Positions 13,650-24,971 of a stretch of DNA of 64,000 nt are shown piece after piece. The stretch comes from Siphonodentalium dalli (lineage: Eukaryota; Mollusca; Scaphopoda; Gadilida; Siphonodentaliidae), in contig CP136066.1 in the NCBI GenBank assembly GCA_032622095.1, forward strand, positions 169,396,664 to 169,460,663, in the 5' to 3' direction. Position 1 is the first letter of the stretch. Each line of letters begins with the position of its first letter. The notes beneath the pieces were generated by a model. It worked only from the letters and a program-made list of their open reading frames with translations, did not search any database and was not told where the DNA came from. The position numbers and the translations under genes were made by a program.

Positions 13650-14737
13650 CCATCACATGTCTTTAAATCTAAATTTTGAACTTTATCAGAAAACTGGTTG
13701 TTGATAAACACGTGTAAGCAAGATAAAACTCATAATAGAACAGACACGAAATACTATTTATCACATACAAGTACTTACCATTTTATTTCTGTTCTCCAAA
13801 CTTGGAAATACTTTGGAAATACAAAGTGCCTCTTAGTAGTGTCCGTTCATTTGTAACGCCGGAACAACTACACAGTCACAACTACCAATGTAGCATTATA
13901 TTGGTAGGCCGAAGCGTAAAATTTACTGGCAGACTATACTACAAAGTGGTAGAGTGTTAATCCAAATATTTCCTGAGCCCATACGCCACGAACAATATGT
14001 CGCTTAATGATATATATTGTCAACGTAAATAGATTTTAACTAACGGGGCTAGATTTCACGGAACCATAGTTTTATCAACAGACGACGAGCGCTGTGTGGT
14101 ATTGGATCATTGATCGTGGAATGCGTCGTGCCTCTCGGGCATGTTACTGTGATATTGGTAAGAACAATATAGCACGAGGCCACAGAAATTTAATAACACC
14201 AACAATTGGTAATTAATTGCATGTTCACGACCCCCCACCCACAGGTCCCTTTGAGATAATTTTTTTTTCGAGATATACCAATATAATTATACCAGTAACA
14301 AGCCTCACAATTCTGATTTTGGAAGAAACACACCAACTGCCATATTTCTACTAAATTGGCGAAATTAGTCATCTCAAGATAGCACCCAAATATGTCGTTT
14401 TGTCAGTCAACCAGACCCCATATCTTTGGACATACATGTATCACTCGACAAACTCACAGGAAGTTAACTAGAGAATTGTACCGAAAACTAGAAAAAATCT
14501 ACTGGGTTTTTGAGTAAAACGGGTCATCTATATGTGTGTCCGCCTAAAGTCCTCAGTAATTAAAAAATCATGCAGTGTCTACTCATAATAATAGGCCACT
14601 AAATTTCCTTCCGTTTGATACATAACCTGACGTGAAGTCGACATACCGTGCCGGGAATTCGCAAGTTCAGCATTTGTGATCGTAATATACTTGAATTAGT
14701 GTCGATCCGTGCAAGATGTGATTAATGATGTAATCAC
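13650..14737. other. Non-coding spacer
   Basis: No coding frame, RNA gene or repeat with a partner in the window. Confidence 0.45.
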
Positions 14738-14869
14738 TTAGTCCAGGAGATATTGGTCGACCTCTGCACCCCCCAGGACTTAACTTCACCCCACTAATTT
14801 TCTTCGTTAAGGTCTCCTCTAATTTCTTTCACTTGTTAACAAGAAAATAAAGTGACCGCAGAGACTCCA

Positions 14870-15945
14870 GACAAGATGGCGTCCATCATGGCGGCCATTT
14901 TTTTTAAATGCACCAGGTCTCTTTGATCGCCATTATAGTAAAGATGATAGCACATGCGGTCTTGTTTTCCGCTCGATTCGTTATGCTAATATACAACCCT
15001 TACAAATTAGCCAAAAATCCGACACCAGAATCCAATATGGCGGCCAAGATGGCCGCCGAAATTTGAAAATATGCTATATTTCTGACATGTTAACACCTTT
15101 CGTTAGTCTCTGTGGGAAAATGTTAGAATATTTGCGTCATGTTATACATTTATCATATAGAGGAGTCATTGGCGAACACAAGGGGACCATAATATGCATT
15201 CATTGCGGGATATTTTGGTCCGATATCACGTTTTCCCAAATGCCGGTATCATAGGTCAAAGCCTAATCTCCGTTAATAACGCGATGTTATGTTTCGAATC
15301 AATGAATGTTATTGCTATTATAACAACACCCATGCATATATATTTGCAGGAGGTACTCGAGCTAGGATTCCTCTTATACCTGAGTTGAGGAATATTTACC
15401 TAAATCCAAGATGGCGGCCAAAATGGCCACCAGAAATAAAAAATCGCCGAAAATCGCTGATTTTAACATCAGTGAGCATTATTGTCATGACAACTCCACA
15501 CCTGCTTACTATTGTAAGTTGGGAACACTTAGGCGAAGAACTTTCCTTGTACCATATCCAAATAAAAGTCCCCCAAATCCAAAATGGCGCCCACAATGGC
15601 GGACAGATTTTGAAAAATCACCGAAATTCCCTCATATTCACATCATTGGGCATTATTGTCGAGACAACTCCATCCATGCGTACAGTTGAGTTGTAAATAC
15701 TGAGGTGAAGTAATTACCTTACATCTCATGCAAGAAATGGTTTTCCAAATCGAAGATGGCGGCCAAAATGGCGACCGAAATTTGAAAACACGCCTACATT
15801 CCTTTACTTTCTTAGGATGGGCGTTATTGTTTCTCGATTTCTACCCACCATTACATGTTGATATGTATGAATTATTCATTAGGGTTTGGCAAGTGATACT
15901 CACAGTCAATATGGCGGCCAAACTGGCGGGCAGAAATTGAAAAGT
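14870..15945 (+). repeat. Tandem units with 'CCAAGATGGCGGC', left arm of the foldback element
   Basis: Units of about 155-185 bp each begin with a purine-rich 'AAnATGGCGGCC...ATGGCG' pair (14875, 15033, 15404, 15581, 15752, 15908), followed by 'gaaatttgaaaa', an AT segment and 'gcattattgtc'. AAnATGGCGGC is the known YY1 consensus; that match is seen, its use is not. Confidence 0.8.
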
Positions 15946-16539
15946 AGCCGATATTATCACATACTAATTTCAACTTTTTGTCATAATATTGATTTGTAAA
16001 AACGAAACGGTACATAATATAAGCCATATATTAGTTCCAATGTAAGTCGTAGCCTTTTGGAATGATGAAAACCCACAATCGCAATGTGGCATTTCAAAAT
16101 CCATTCTCCACTAAGGGCGCATACTGGCCGTAACCGTATATAGGTGCGCCGAATAGTCATATTATGACTTCCAAGAATCAAAACAACAGTACCTGAGCTT
16201 ATTCTGAATTGCCACATTCAGCATTATTTAGACTCGTTTCCGTCTCTTCGTCAGATTAATCTAGCTCACCCACAACAACAGTTCACTACTCTTCTTTGTA
16301 GGAGTGTGCCACTAATCGGAATGTTTCAAACCATACATATGCCGGTGTCCAGCTCACGTGTTGGTTTCGAAAGCTTGGAATTATTAGCGAGCTTCATTCA
16401 TGGTATAGCTTATGGTATAATTCAGATGCTAGATATGGGGTATATGCGTCATCTTGTGTGATACACTATACAGGTAGTCGGTCGATGCGTTTACTAGCTT
16501 TCAGAAGGACCTATCTATCTGCGTATTGTCAGCTTTGGT

Positions 16540-18045
16540 GACCTAATGGGGATAACAACGTGTACACCTGGTGATCTTCCCAAACAGCCACTTCTCAATA
16601 TATGGTTCATCAATTCACATAATCATCTAATGCACTGACGTACCCGGACAACTTCTGTATATGGCTTCGAATGTTGAAAGCCCGACATTTGTCGGATGCA
16701 TTTCTGCTAAGGCGTAGAAGACCATAATGCATAATATACCCAAACTCTTTGAACATGATCATAAGAACAAGCTTGTTGGCGTCCAGCAAACGTCTCACCG
16801 AATAGATCCAAGCAGATGATAACAATACACACGGTGCTAGTTTGTGGGTATGTGTCATGATAGTGGAAATGAAATTGGACCATGACTGCACCGCCCCTTA
16901 TTTTGTTATGTCTTAGATTCAGACAGGATCTCATGTGTGGCTTTGCTTTCCTTGTATGCTAATAGTGTATGTTCCCACCCGTTTGGAAGCCGTTCTTAAA
17001 CAACTGGACCAGGAGTATGCCATTGGCTACTGCTGTATAAGCCCCACCAAGACTGGGGTGTAGTCTTAAAGACGATACCTTTGATAGTTTGGTTGATATG
17101 TCATACTCACGATGGGTGGTATGGTTCAAGAAAGTACAAATGCCATCAACAAAAGGGTGAAATGTTCATCGCGAAGAACATCCAGAGGAATGTTACGTTG
17201 ATGAGCTCTTGCATTCAGTTCAACACACGTTGGTACACCAAGTGATTTCTTGGTAACATCACCAATGCGACCATTTTCCTGCATGAGACATTAACTACCA
17301 TATTCTAAAGTTATATATATATAAAGCTATATGGTCATAAAGGTCGCGTTCCCCAACGGCCACAGCCATTGCCATCGAGACTGTAAATTGTTCTTTAAAT
17401 ACATAGTGAAATAAATGCACCACAGTTCCTGACATTTTCTTGAATAATACCGCCAACATACTGACACTAACCCCGAGAGAGGATAACAAAACACGCATAC
17501 ATTCATGCTATAAAGACATTATCCTTTAGTCCATTCGACTGTTTTGAGGGAGGCTAGCATATTATTATCCAGACAAAAGTGTACGTAGTTGAATCAGAAA
17601 GGCTTCGAAACGGATGTGGAAATACAATCTTACCACACCAAATAAAACCGACACGCATGACATTCGATATCTTAAACATGCACCATGTGTAGGGTGGTGT
17701 ATACAGTGGCCCATTTCATTCCCACTATCATGGCACATGTCCACAAACTAGCACCGCGAGCATTGTTCTTCTCTGCTGGGAGATATTCGACGAGACAACT
17801 GCGGGGCGTCACACAGTTTACTTCGGATAATGGTCAAGAAGTGTGGGTAGTCTGTACACTAGGGTCTTCTCCTTAGCAGATAGACATCTGTCCAAGGGAA
17901 TGGGACAGCTAGCAACCTTCGAAACACTGTCGAAGTTGTCCACATATGCCAATGCGTTCGCCGAGTTTGTGAGTTGACGAACCATCTATTGAGAAGTGAC
18001 TAGCTAACTGGTTCGCCAGGTGTACATGTCGTTATCCCGTGGGGT
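16540..18045. other. Diverged inner arms of the foldback element with related short frames
   Basis: Minus-strand frame 16891-16610 and plus-strand frame 17685-17876 share a segment (STIMTHTHKLAPCVLLSS against PTIMAHVHKLAPRALFFS) because they lie in the diverged inner arms. Whether this was once coding is open: the shared residues could reflect only shared DNA. No known transposase motif is visible. Confidence 0.4.
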
Positions 18046-18514
18046 ATGAGACACATACATAGAGATGACCTTCTGTAAACTAGACACCGGAAAATGAATT
18101 GTTTGTAACGTTATGATTAGAGGGACCCTACTCCCAGGAAGTGGTGAATACTTTGTCAGTATGAGCGACCTAGATTTATCAGACAAAGAAATGGAAGCTG
18201 GTCCAGATAATTATGGACGTGACGTGGCAAATCAGAATCTGTTATCAGGTAATTGTTCTGATGTAACTATTCGGCGCACCTACGCTTACGGCCATTATCG
18301 GCGCTAAGTGGAGACTGGATTTCGAAATGCCACATTGCGATATTAATTGTGGTGTTTCATCTTTCCAGAAGGATACGAGCTATGTTATGCGTTTTGATAC
18401 CTTTAAGTTGAACTAGTAGATGGTTTATGTACAATTTCGTCCATACATACCGATATTATGACAAAAAGTTGAAATTAATATGTGAAAATATCTATTTCTT
18501 TTCAATGTATAGCC

Positions 18515-19590
18515 GCCAATTTAGCAGCGATCTTGGCTGTGAGTATCAATTACCAAACCCTAATGAACACTTCATGTCACTATTCCATATCAGCATGTAA
18601 TGGTGGATAGAAATCGAGAAACAATAACGCCCATCGTAAGAAAGTAAAGGAATGTAGACTTGTTTTCAAATTTCGGTCGCCATTTTGGCCGCCATCTTCG
18701 ATTTAGAAAACAATTTCTTGCATGAGATGTAATGTAATTACTTCACCTCAGTATTTCCAACTCAATTGTAAGCATGGGTGGAGTTGTCTCGACAATAATG
18801 CCCAATGCTGTGAATATGAGGGAATGTCGGTGATTATTCAAAATCTGTCCGCCATTGTGGGCGCCATTTTGGATTTGGGGAACTTTTATTTGGATATGGT
18901 ACAAGGAAAGTTCTTCGCCTAAGTGTTCCCAACTTACAATAGTAAGCAGGTGTGGAGTTGTCATGACAATAATGCTCACTGATGTTAAAATCAGCGATTT
19001 TCGGCGATTTTTTATTTCTGGTGGCCATTTTGGCCGCCATCTTGGATTTAGGTAAATATTTCTCAACTCACGTATAAGAGGAATCCTAGCTCGAGTATCT
19101 CCTGCAAATATATATGCATGGGTGTTGTTATAATAGCAATAACATTCATTGATTCGAAACATAACATCGCGTTATTAACGGAGATTAGGCTTTGACCTAT
19201 GATACCGGCATTTGGGAAAACGTGATATCGAACAAAAATATCCCGCAATGAATGCATATTATGGTCCCCTTGTGTTCGCCAATGACTCCTCTATATGATA
19301 AATGTATAACATGACGCAAATATTCTAACATTTTCCCACAGAGACAAACGAAAGGTGTTAACATGTCAGAAATATAGCATATTTTCACATTTAGGCGGCC
19401 ATCTTGGCCGCCATATTGGATTCTGGTGTCGGATTTTTGGCTAATTTGTAAGGGTTGTATATTAGCATAACGAATCGAGCGGAAAACAAGACCGCGTGTG
19501 CTATCATCTTTACTATAATGGCGATCAAAGAGACCTGTTGCATTTAAAAAACATGGCCGCCATGATGGACGCCATCTTGTCTGGAGTCTC
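18515..19590 (-). repeat. Tandem units with 'CCAAGATGGCGGC', right arm of the foldback element
   Basis: Inverted counterpart of the block at 14870-15945, unit by unit (for example 'ggccgccatcttggat' at 19032 and 'gcgccattttggatttg' at 18861). Differences are mostly scattered substitutions plus a long G run at 19677-19692 that is a six-C run in the other arm. Confidence 0.8.
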
Positions 19591-19989
19591 TGCGGCCACT
19601 TTTTTTTCTTGTTAACAAGTGAAAACAATTAGAGGAGACCTTAACGAAGAAAATTAGTGGAGTGAAGTTAAGTCCTGTGGGGGGGGGGGGGGTGCAGAGG
19701 TCGACCAATATCTCCTGGACTAACTACTTACCGGACACACACCAGCTTACAACTTAAATTGAAATTACCAGACCGTAAGTAGGAAAACCTAATTCGCCAT
19801 GCCGACTCATGCATTGCATTCGCCCAATAAACCCACATATTATTTCCAAATGCTTGACAAACAACGTATAGATAACAGAACAATTATTTTTAATTTCATT
19901 CGTTTAACATTGTTGAATCGGGTCGGAGCTCCACCGCAGGATTTATGGCGATCGAATTATATCGTTATACGAAATAAACCTTCCCGTAT

Positions 19990-20870
19990 TTCGCGCACAG
20001 ATCATTCTTCTCCGAATCGCAGCAGAACACAATTTATTTGCCGACAGGGCATTAGTTGGCGACAGGGCATTATTTTCTGATATGGCATTATTTGCCGACA
20101 AGGCAACTATCCCTCATTGTATGGAATCCTATTAGGGCCACTTGCTAATGGCGCTTTCGGCGCTTTCGGGGCGATGCGCCGAAAGCGACAAAAAGTGCGC
20201 CATTAGTAACGCGCCGAAAGCGCCGAAAGCGCCGAAAGCGCCGAAATATGCGCCGTTACGGCGCACTATTTGTCGCTTTCGGCGCACTTTTTGTCGCTTT
20301 CGGCGCTTTCGGCGCGCGCGCCGAAAGCGACAAAATGTGCGATATTAGCGCATGTTTCGGCGCGCCGAAAGCGACAAAATGTGCGCCGTAACGGCGCACA
20401 TTTTGTCGCTTTCGGCGCGCCGAAACATGCCGAAAGCGCCATTAGGCAAACTATTAGGTCCACTCCCTATAATGGCGCGCGCCGGAAGCGACAAAAAGTG
20501 CGCCATTAGGGTATGTTTCGGCGCGCGCCGAAAGCGACAAAAAGTGCGCCGAAAGCACCATTAGCAAGTGGCCCTAATAGGATTCCATATCTTTGGGATA
20601 AATGAATCAAACAAAACACTAAGTCTTGTAGATCTCTTGTAGATTTCTCTCGGAATCGTGCAAGAACACCATTATTTGCCGACAAGGTAATTATCCCTCA
20701 ATGGGATATATGAATCACCAAGGCACTTGTAAATCATTCCTCTCCGAATAATGCAAGAACAGTAGTATTTGCCGACAAGGCAACTATCCTTCAATGGGAT
20801 ATATGAACCATCAAGATACTTACAGGCATACGAATTTCACGATTCACCGAGGTTATTAACATATAACGAG
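19990..20870. repeat. Minisatellite of about 90 bp, interrupted by a MITE
   Basis: Units carry 'tctccgaat', 'gcaagaaca', 'tatttgccgacaaggcaa', 'ctatccctcaatggg' and 'atatatgaatcac'. Copies at about 19998-20120, 20590-20650, 20651-20740 and 20741-20830; the first is cut by the MITE at 20120-20589. Confidence 0.75.
20120..20589. mobile_element. GC-rich MITE filled with GCGCCGAAAGCG repeats
   Basis: Terminal inverted repeats of about 36 bp begin TATGGAATCCTATTAGGG and end with its complement, flanked by TA on each side as in Tc1/mariner insertions. The interior is almost only GGCGCACTTTTTGTCGC, CGCTTTCGGCGC and their complements in alternating orientation, so nearly every segment can pair with several others. 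Long arginine/alanine-rich open frames on both strands are artefacts of this composition. Confidence 0.85.
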
Positions 20871-20875
20871 AGATG
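20870..20875. repeat. Target-site duplication, left copy (GAGATG)
   Basis: GAGATG immediately outside the left end (AGAAGATAG...) of the 9,080 bp palindromic element; the identical hexamer lies at 29956-29961 just outside the right end. Confidence 0.85.
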
Positions 20876-20937
20876 AGAAGATAGAGGGCCTCGTTGGATT
20901 CACATCTAAAAATAGAATCTTTGGGGTCTAAAATTGG

Positions 20938-21135
20938 TTGTACTAAAATTTTCCCAAAATATCAAAAACCCAAAAAAAATTTCAAAACTTCAAAAATTTA
21001 TTTTTTCCAAAAAATTTCAAAAACCCTAAAATTTATTTTTTCCACAAAAAATTTCCAAACTTCCAAATTATCAAAAAAAGAAAAAATTTCAAAACCCTCA
21101 AAATTATTTCTCTAAAAAAAAGTTTAAATAAAAAA
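20938..21135 (+). repeat. A-rich terminal tract of the left arm
   Basis: Reiterated 'aaaaaatttcaaaa', 'aaaatttattttttcc' and 'aaaacccaaaa' modules, 60 bp inside the left end; the mirror tract is at 29696-29893. Any open frame here is low complexity (Lys/Phe/Ser) and unlikely to be translated. Confidence 0.8.
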
Positions 21136-22010
21136 TTTATAACGAGTTTTTCGGTTTCTGATAATCTCGATATTAAAAAATATCGAATGTTAAATTATTT
21201 GCGCGTAATATCTTTCGTTATTTTTTTGTTCAAATATTTTTCATGAATTTATTAATCGATGTTTAGAAATAGCTTTATTGGACATTGTGACCAACGGTAT
21301 GAATGCATACATTCCAGTGTTTAACGGACGCAGTTCATATAATTGTCATACCTGAAAATAGACACCATTACTTTTTACATAAATAATAAAGAGCGTTTAT
21401 TCTTTACTTATCTCTATATGAAGTTATTGAGTATATGACAGGCGTGTATTTTCGTCAATTATTGGAAGTATTGAAATGTACTATGTTGAATCCCTAACGG
21501 TCGAAAATTGTAATGTGAAATTAGAACCCTCCAGAATGAATTGTCATATTGAATGAATGATGATTTAATCTCAGCCATTTTTACATGGAACATGAGCGAT
21601 GTACACTCAATCACACACGCCACATTGGTGTTAACAATGTGTCTTTCACACCTTTGCTTTACCAAATGAATTCTATTATTTCCCCGGTCACAGCTATATG
21701 GTATTCAGAAAACATATCGATTTAATGTCTGAACAAAACGAGTTAGTATCAATTAAGGTTGATAAACTGTGTCATTCACACGATAATTAGTTAGCCAAAA
21801 ACATGCATACATATTACGTCAGGTCGTGAGACACTCAATTATAAAAATTGCTTTGATGACATTGTTATAACAACATTACGTAATAACCCCTTATCACTCC
21901 AGTCACACTTACGATCATATACCGAAACTCCAGGTAGCACCGATGATGTAACATTATATCACTGCTATTGTACCAATGATAGGTTCAGACATGTTCCATG
22001 TTTAGAAAAG

Positions 22011-22075
22011 AAAAGTTACCTATAATTCTGCTGTGGTTAAGCAGTCCATTATTTAGGGCATACCTGTATGTAGGC
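22011..22075. mobile_element. Half copy of the TA-bounded foldback MITE inside the left arm
   Basis: 'gaaaagttacctataatt', 'ctgctgtggttaag' and 'gggcatacctgta' match one arm of the MITEs at 51529-51706 and 60159-60375. The mirror copy is at 28756-28820. Only one arm of the MITE is present. Confidence 0.6.
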
Positions 22076-22091
22076 CTACCAGTGGATGAAT

Positions 22092-22270
22092 AGTCTGCCG
22101 GAGAAGTACTGTGTAGACAGGTCTTGTCGGTAAGAGAGTCAGACGAGTGGTGAAGGCTCGGCTATTAAAACATAGTAATGCGATAGCGAACATCAAACGA
22201 GTCTGCGCACGCATATCTGTCAAAGGATACAAGGGCAGTCATTGGTCAATTTATCCCCGGTGTCAGCTCA
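22092..22270 (+). repeat. Direct repeat A1, distal to the ATPase gene (left arm)
   Basis: About 180 bp containing 'agtctgccggagaagtac', 'ggtcttgtcggtaagaga', 'attaaaacatagtaatgc' and 'catatctgtcaaa' recurs in the same orientation at 24972-25165 with about 85-90 % identity. The pair brackets the ATPase gene. Mirror pair in the right arm: 28561-28739 and 25666-25859. Confidence 0.8.
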
Positions 22271-22440
22271 GTACCCAATCGGGACGAAGCCGAAGGTCAA
22301 CTCATTTTTTTTTGCTCATTATAGTACGTCACTTGGACATTTTATCAGTTTATCACGTCATCACTAAATGTGGCAATCGGGTATCCACCGATGCCTGCAA
22401 TTTATTATTTATAATAATTGGACTCATTGATCTCACGTAA
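22147..22440 (+). CDS. Small basic hypothetical protein, left arm (doubtful)
   Basis: 97 codons starting in repeat A1. The N-terminal half is basic (KARLLKHSNAIANIKRV) and the C-terminal half hydrophobic (FFLLIIVRHLDIL). An identical copy is coded at 28684-28391 (-). It is not recognised. The core LLKHSNAIANIKRV is also kept in frame in the second repeat copy near 25044, which could mean selection or just the high DNA identity of the repeats. No promoter or poly(A) signal was identified for it. Confidence 0.2.
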   Translation: MVKARLLKHSNAIANIKRVCARISVKGYKGSHWSIYPRCQLSTQSGRSRRSTHFFLLIIVRHLDILSVYHVITKCGNRVSTDACNLLFIIIGLIDLT

Positions 22441-23153
22441 ATAATACTCTTAGTTGTTCCAATAAAATAGTTATCAAATTCGATCACCAATAGATTTGAC
22501 TGTGGAATATAATGACCTTTAACTTATTTATCGATCTATGTTAGAACATGGTCTTAACAAAAAACTTGACCATAACAAAAATTACCTTACATTTATGCAT
22601 GAATCTAATTAGACCATGCGTAAATATTGTCAGCTTATCGTCTGATGAGCAAATCCGATGTTTATCAAAAATAGTACAACTTCCAGTTGGTAATTACTCT
22701 TACGAATGAAGAGCGTTGAACATATACGAAATTACTACACGAATGAACTGAAATTTATATTTCACATCTTACCAACAACAGATACAGACATAGTCATAGT
22801 GTTATACTATCTTACATGTACACACGCTATGACATCATTCGAAGGGGCAATACACTCAAGGAGTTAACGTGACACGAAACAAGGGACGTGATGCAATATT
22901 GGTGTTTGAATATTAAAAGGAACACAAGACACTCTAAAGGGACACTCATTATGAATGAATGTTAACAATACAAGCGCAGTGGTTGAAAGTTAAAATGACA
23001 GATCAATATTTAAGGGTCAAATTTTCGGGCACTTAATGCACCTTTTATCATTACGTATCGTTTCTCACTCTACAATTCCCAATAATCCACACACTCTCTC
23101 CCTCCCCCAGCTTATAGATATACAACGAAAACGAGAATATCATGTTGATGAAG

Positions 23154-23159
23154 TTTATT
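23154..23159 (-). terminator. Poly(A) signal AATAAA of the left ATPase gene
   Basis: AATAAA on the minus strand begins 6 bp after the stop codon of the left ATPase gene, a very compact 3' end typical of viral-type genes. The mirror signal is at 27672-27677. Confidence 0.6.
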
Positions 23160-23164
23160 GAAAT

Positions 23165-24865
23165 TTAATCGTCCGAATTGTCATCACTTTCGCCAGAAGT
23201 GTCATATGTTACGTCCATGAATTTTTCTAGCATCGGTTTGTACTTTAATATTGACATTTTCACTGCATCATATTCTCCATAACCATTATTCAAATATTTG
23301 TCGACTTTATCCATGACTCTGTTGTGCAGAGTCCCATTGCGCAGCTGCAGATACGATACTATTGTCCAAGCATAATCAGTCATAAAGTGTATCATATCTT
23401 TACTTTTAAGGTCCTTGTCAGCTTGTTCTTTTGCTTCTGCGTCTTTCGAGCCATTTTCCTTATACGTGTCCACTTTATCACTCCATTCCTCACGTGTTTT
23501 ATCTCTACTTTCATCACGCAAACTTTTGAAGTATTCATCTTCATTCAATTTAATTTCCTTATTCTGACTATCATCCGGGTCCTCAGTTAATTTTCGTTTT
23601 AACTTATTTTCTTGACACCAGTTTTTTACGTGTCTCTGAACATCATAATGATCTGCGAACAAAAGCCCGCATTCATTACAAGGGTACGACATGTCTTCTT
23701 GAATGTCTCTGTTTTGATGGTTCTTCTTATTAATTTCATCGAGCTCACCAGGTGGCCGTATGTCGTTAGTATAGTCATTATGTTGACCCTGGGGCACAAT
23801 ATAATTATATGTTATGCCCTTCTGTTGACCGGGGAGTTCTCTGTCATCGTATTTCATCGCATTCTGTTGACCCTGGGTCTCAGTGTCTTTTGTATGTTTT
23901 ATCATCCCATTCTGTTCATCTGGGTGTTCTCTGTCTTTTTGGAGATTATATTTCATGCCATTCCATTCACCCCTATGTTGGTTCGTGTCCTCTTTTAGTA
24001 CATTCTGTCGCAGACGTAATGTGTCCGGTGTTGCGGCTTTTAAATCCACCAGTAGGTAACCGTACGGTTCACTCGTCGCTTCCGAAAACTCTCGAACCAT
24101 ACGCTGAGGACATTCAGGATACATCTGTCTTGATAATGTTGAAATTAATCCCTTGTCGATTGGGTTATTGAACAATACCAAATATTGACAATTTCGTCGT
24201 TGCGTTGGATCTTTGTTGTAGTAGAAATTCTGGTTCAAACTTATCAAAGATAAGTTCAAATGGTGACTTCCTTCGGAATGCAAATCATTAACTCTCTGGT
24301 CTTTTGATGAAGTTTGCATCAAGTCATCGAGTATAACTAGATTTTTATACCGGGGGTTGATAAGCGAATCCAAGTTTGCTGGTATTCCTCGTATAAAGTT
24401 GACCTGAGGGGTGACGGTATACTTTAATTCGTCATATAGGGGCTGCCAATATTTATAAAACCATATTATTCTGTCAGGTGCGGGTGATATTTTTGAGGCA
24501 GACTTTTGTAGTAAGGTTTTCACGAAGTATGTCTTACCACAAGATGTCGGTCCACTTACACATGCCGTGAATGGATGCTTGAAAATAAAATCTTCATGGA
24601 CATTGGCCATTGGATCATCAAAGCAGGATGTTATGTCGCTTTGTTGCTGTGTCCCCTGCTGGTGTTGTAGTATCTGGTGTGGCTGTAATGGCTGTTGTTG
24701 TGGCTGATGATACTGCTGCCTGTTGCCGCTACGGTCTGTTGCTGTTGCTTGGTGCTGCTGCTGTGGGTGTCGGTTAACAAACTCAGTGTGCTTAGATTGT
24801 ACATGTCTTATCAAATCATGGTTCCGCACATACCCCCTAGAGCAAATTGAACACTGGTGCTTCAT
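23165..24865 (-). CDS. Zinc-finger packaging-type ATPase, left arm copy
   Basis: 566 residues, intact and intronless. Residues 1-30 form a C2H2 zinc finger (C5, C8, H21, H26). Residues 33-76 are rich in Gln/His. The P-loop ATPase domain runs from about 92 to 295: Walker A GPTSCGKT at 105-112, Walker B NLVILDD at 175-181, and an N-Q-N segment at 211-213 in the place of a sensor motif. The layout (short FKHPF strand, Walker A, then 'ILDD') is that of A32-like/FtsK-HerA DNA-packaging ATPases of Polintons and large DNA viruses; the assignment is by motif and context. Residues 298-370 are degenerate units of about 20 residues (QQN-GM-Y). A second finger of C2HC type (C396, C399, H412, C417) precedes a charged region and a helical tail to 566. 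It differs from the right copy at residue 250 (Pro against His). Other P-loop roles cannot be excluded. Confidence 0.75.
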   Translation of the reverse strand: MKHQCSICSRGYVRNHDLIRHVQSKHTEFVNRHPQQQHQATATDRSGNRQQYHQPQQQPLQPHQILQHQQGTQQQSDITSCFDDPMANVHEDFIFKHPFTACVSGPTSCGKTYFVKTLLQKSASKISPAPDRIIWFYKYWQPLYDELKYTVTPQVNFIRGIPANLDSLINPRYKNLVILDDLMQTSSKDQRVNDLHSEGSHHLNLSLISLNQNFYYNKDPTQRRNCQYLVLFNNPIDKGLISTLSRQMYPECPQRMVREFSEATSEPYGYLLVDLKAATPDTLRLRQNVLKEDTNQHRGEWNGMKYNLQKDREHPDEQNGMIKHTKDTETQGQQNAMKYDDRELPGQQKGITYNYIVPQGQHNDYTNDIRPPGELDEINKKNHQNRDIQEDMSYPCNECGLLFADHYDVQRHVKNWCQENKLKRKLTEDPDDSQNKEIKLNEDEYFKSLRDESRDKTREEWSDKVDTYKENGSKDAEAKEQADKDLKSKDMIHFMTDYAWTIVSYLQLRNGTLHNRVMDKVDKYLNNGYGEYDAVKMSILKYKPMLEKFMDVTYDTSGESDDNSDD

Positions 24866-24971
24866 TTATACTTGACTAAAATGTCTCGGTATATGGATTT
24901 CCTTTATACAAATGTTCCTTATAACCTAAAAATATGTCATGTCCGTATGTTTGATAACTTTATGTAGATGA

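Larger units (their letters stand above)
14738..19723. mobile_element. Foldback element of about 5 kb with long inverted arms
   Basis: The ends are inverted copies starting TTAGTCCAGGAGATATTG, and the inversion continues through the whole element. The outer arms (14738-16165 and 18260-19723) are highly similar. The inner arms (about 16540-17200 against 17300-18045) are still alignable but more diverged; for example 'gtgtacacctgg' and 'cacttctcaata' at 16559-16600 pair with 17985-18030. The symmetry centre is near 17230-17295. No transposase or other recognised protein is coded; open frames such as those at 15289-15696 (+) and 18743-19162 (-) are mirror images read through tandem repeats. No convincing target-site duplication was found (CAC on the left, CTA on the right). 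It could be a Foldback-type or large non-autonomous DNA transposon. Confidence 0.8.

Noticed and set aside
15289-15696. 135-codon frame, with a counterpart at 18743-19162
   Set aside because: It runs through tandem repeat units of the foldback arms in several frames; the frame is kept only because the units share length and sequence.
20142-20564. Arg/Ala-rich open frames on both strands
   Set aside because: Artefacts of the GCGCCGAAAGCG lattice in the MITE.
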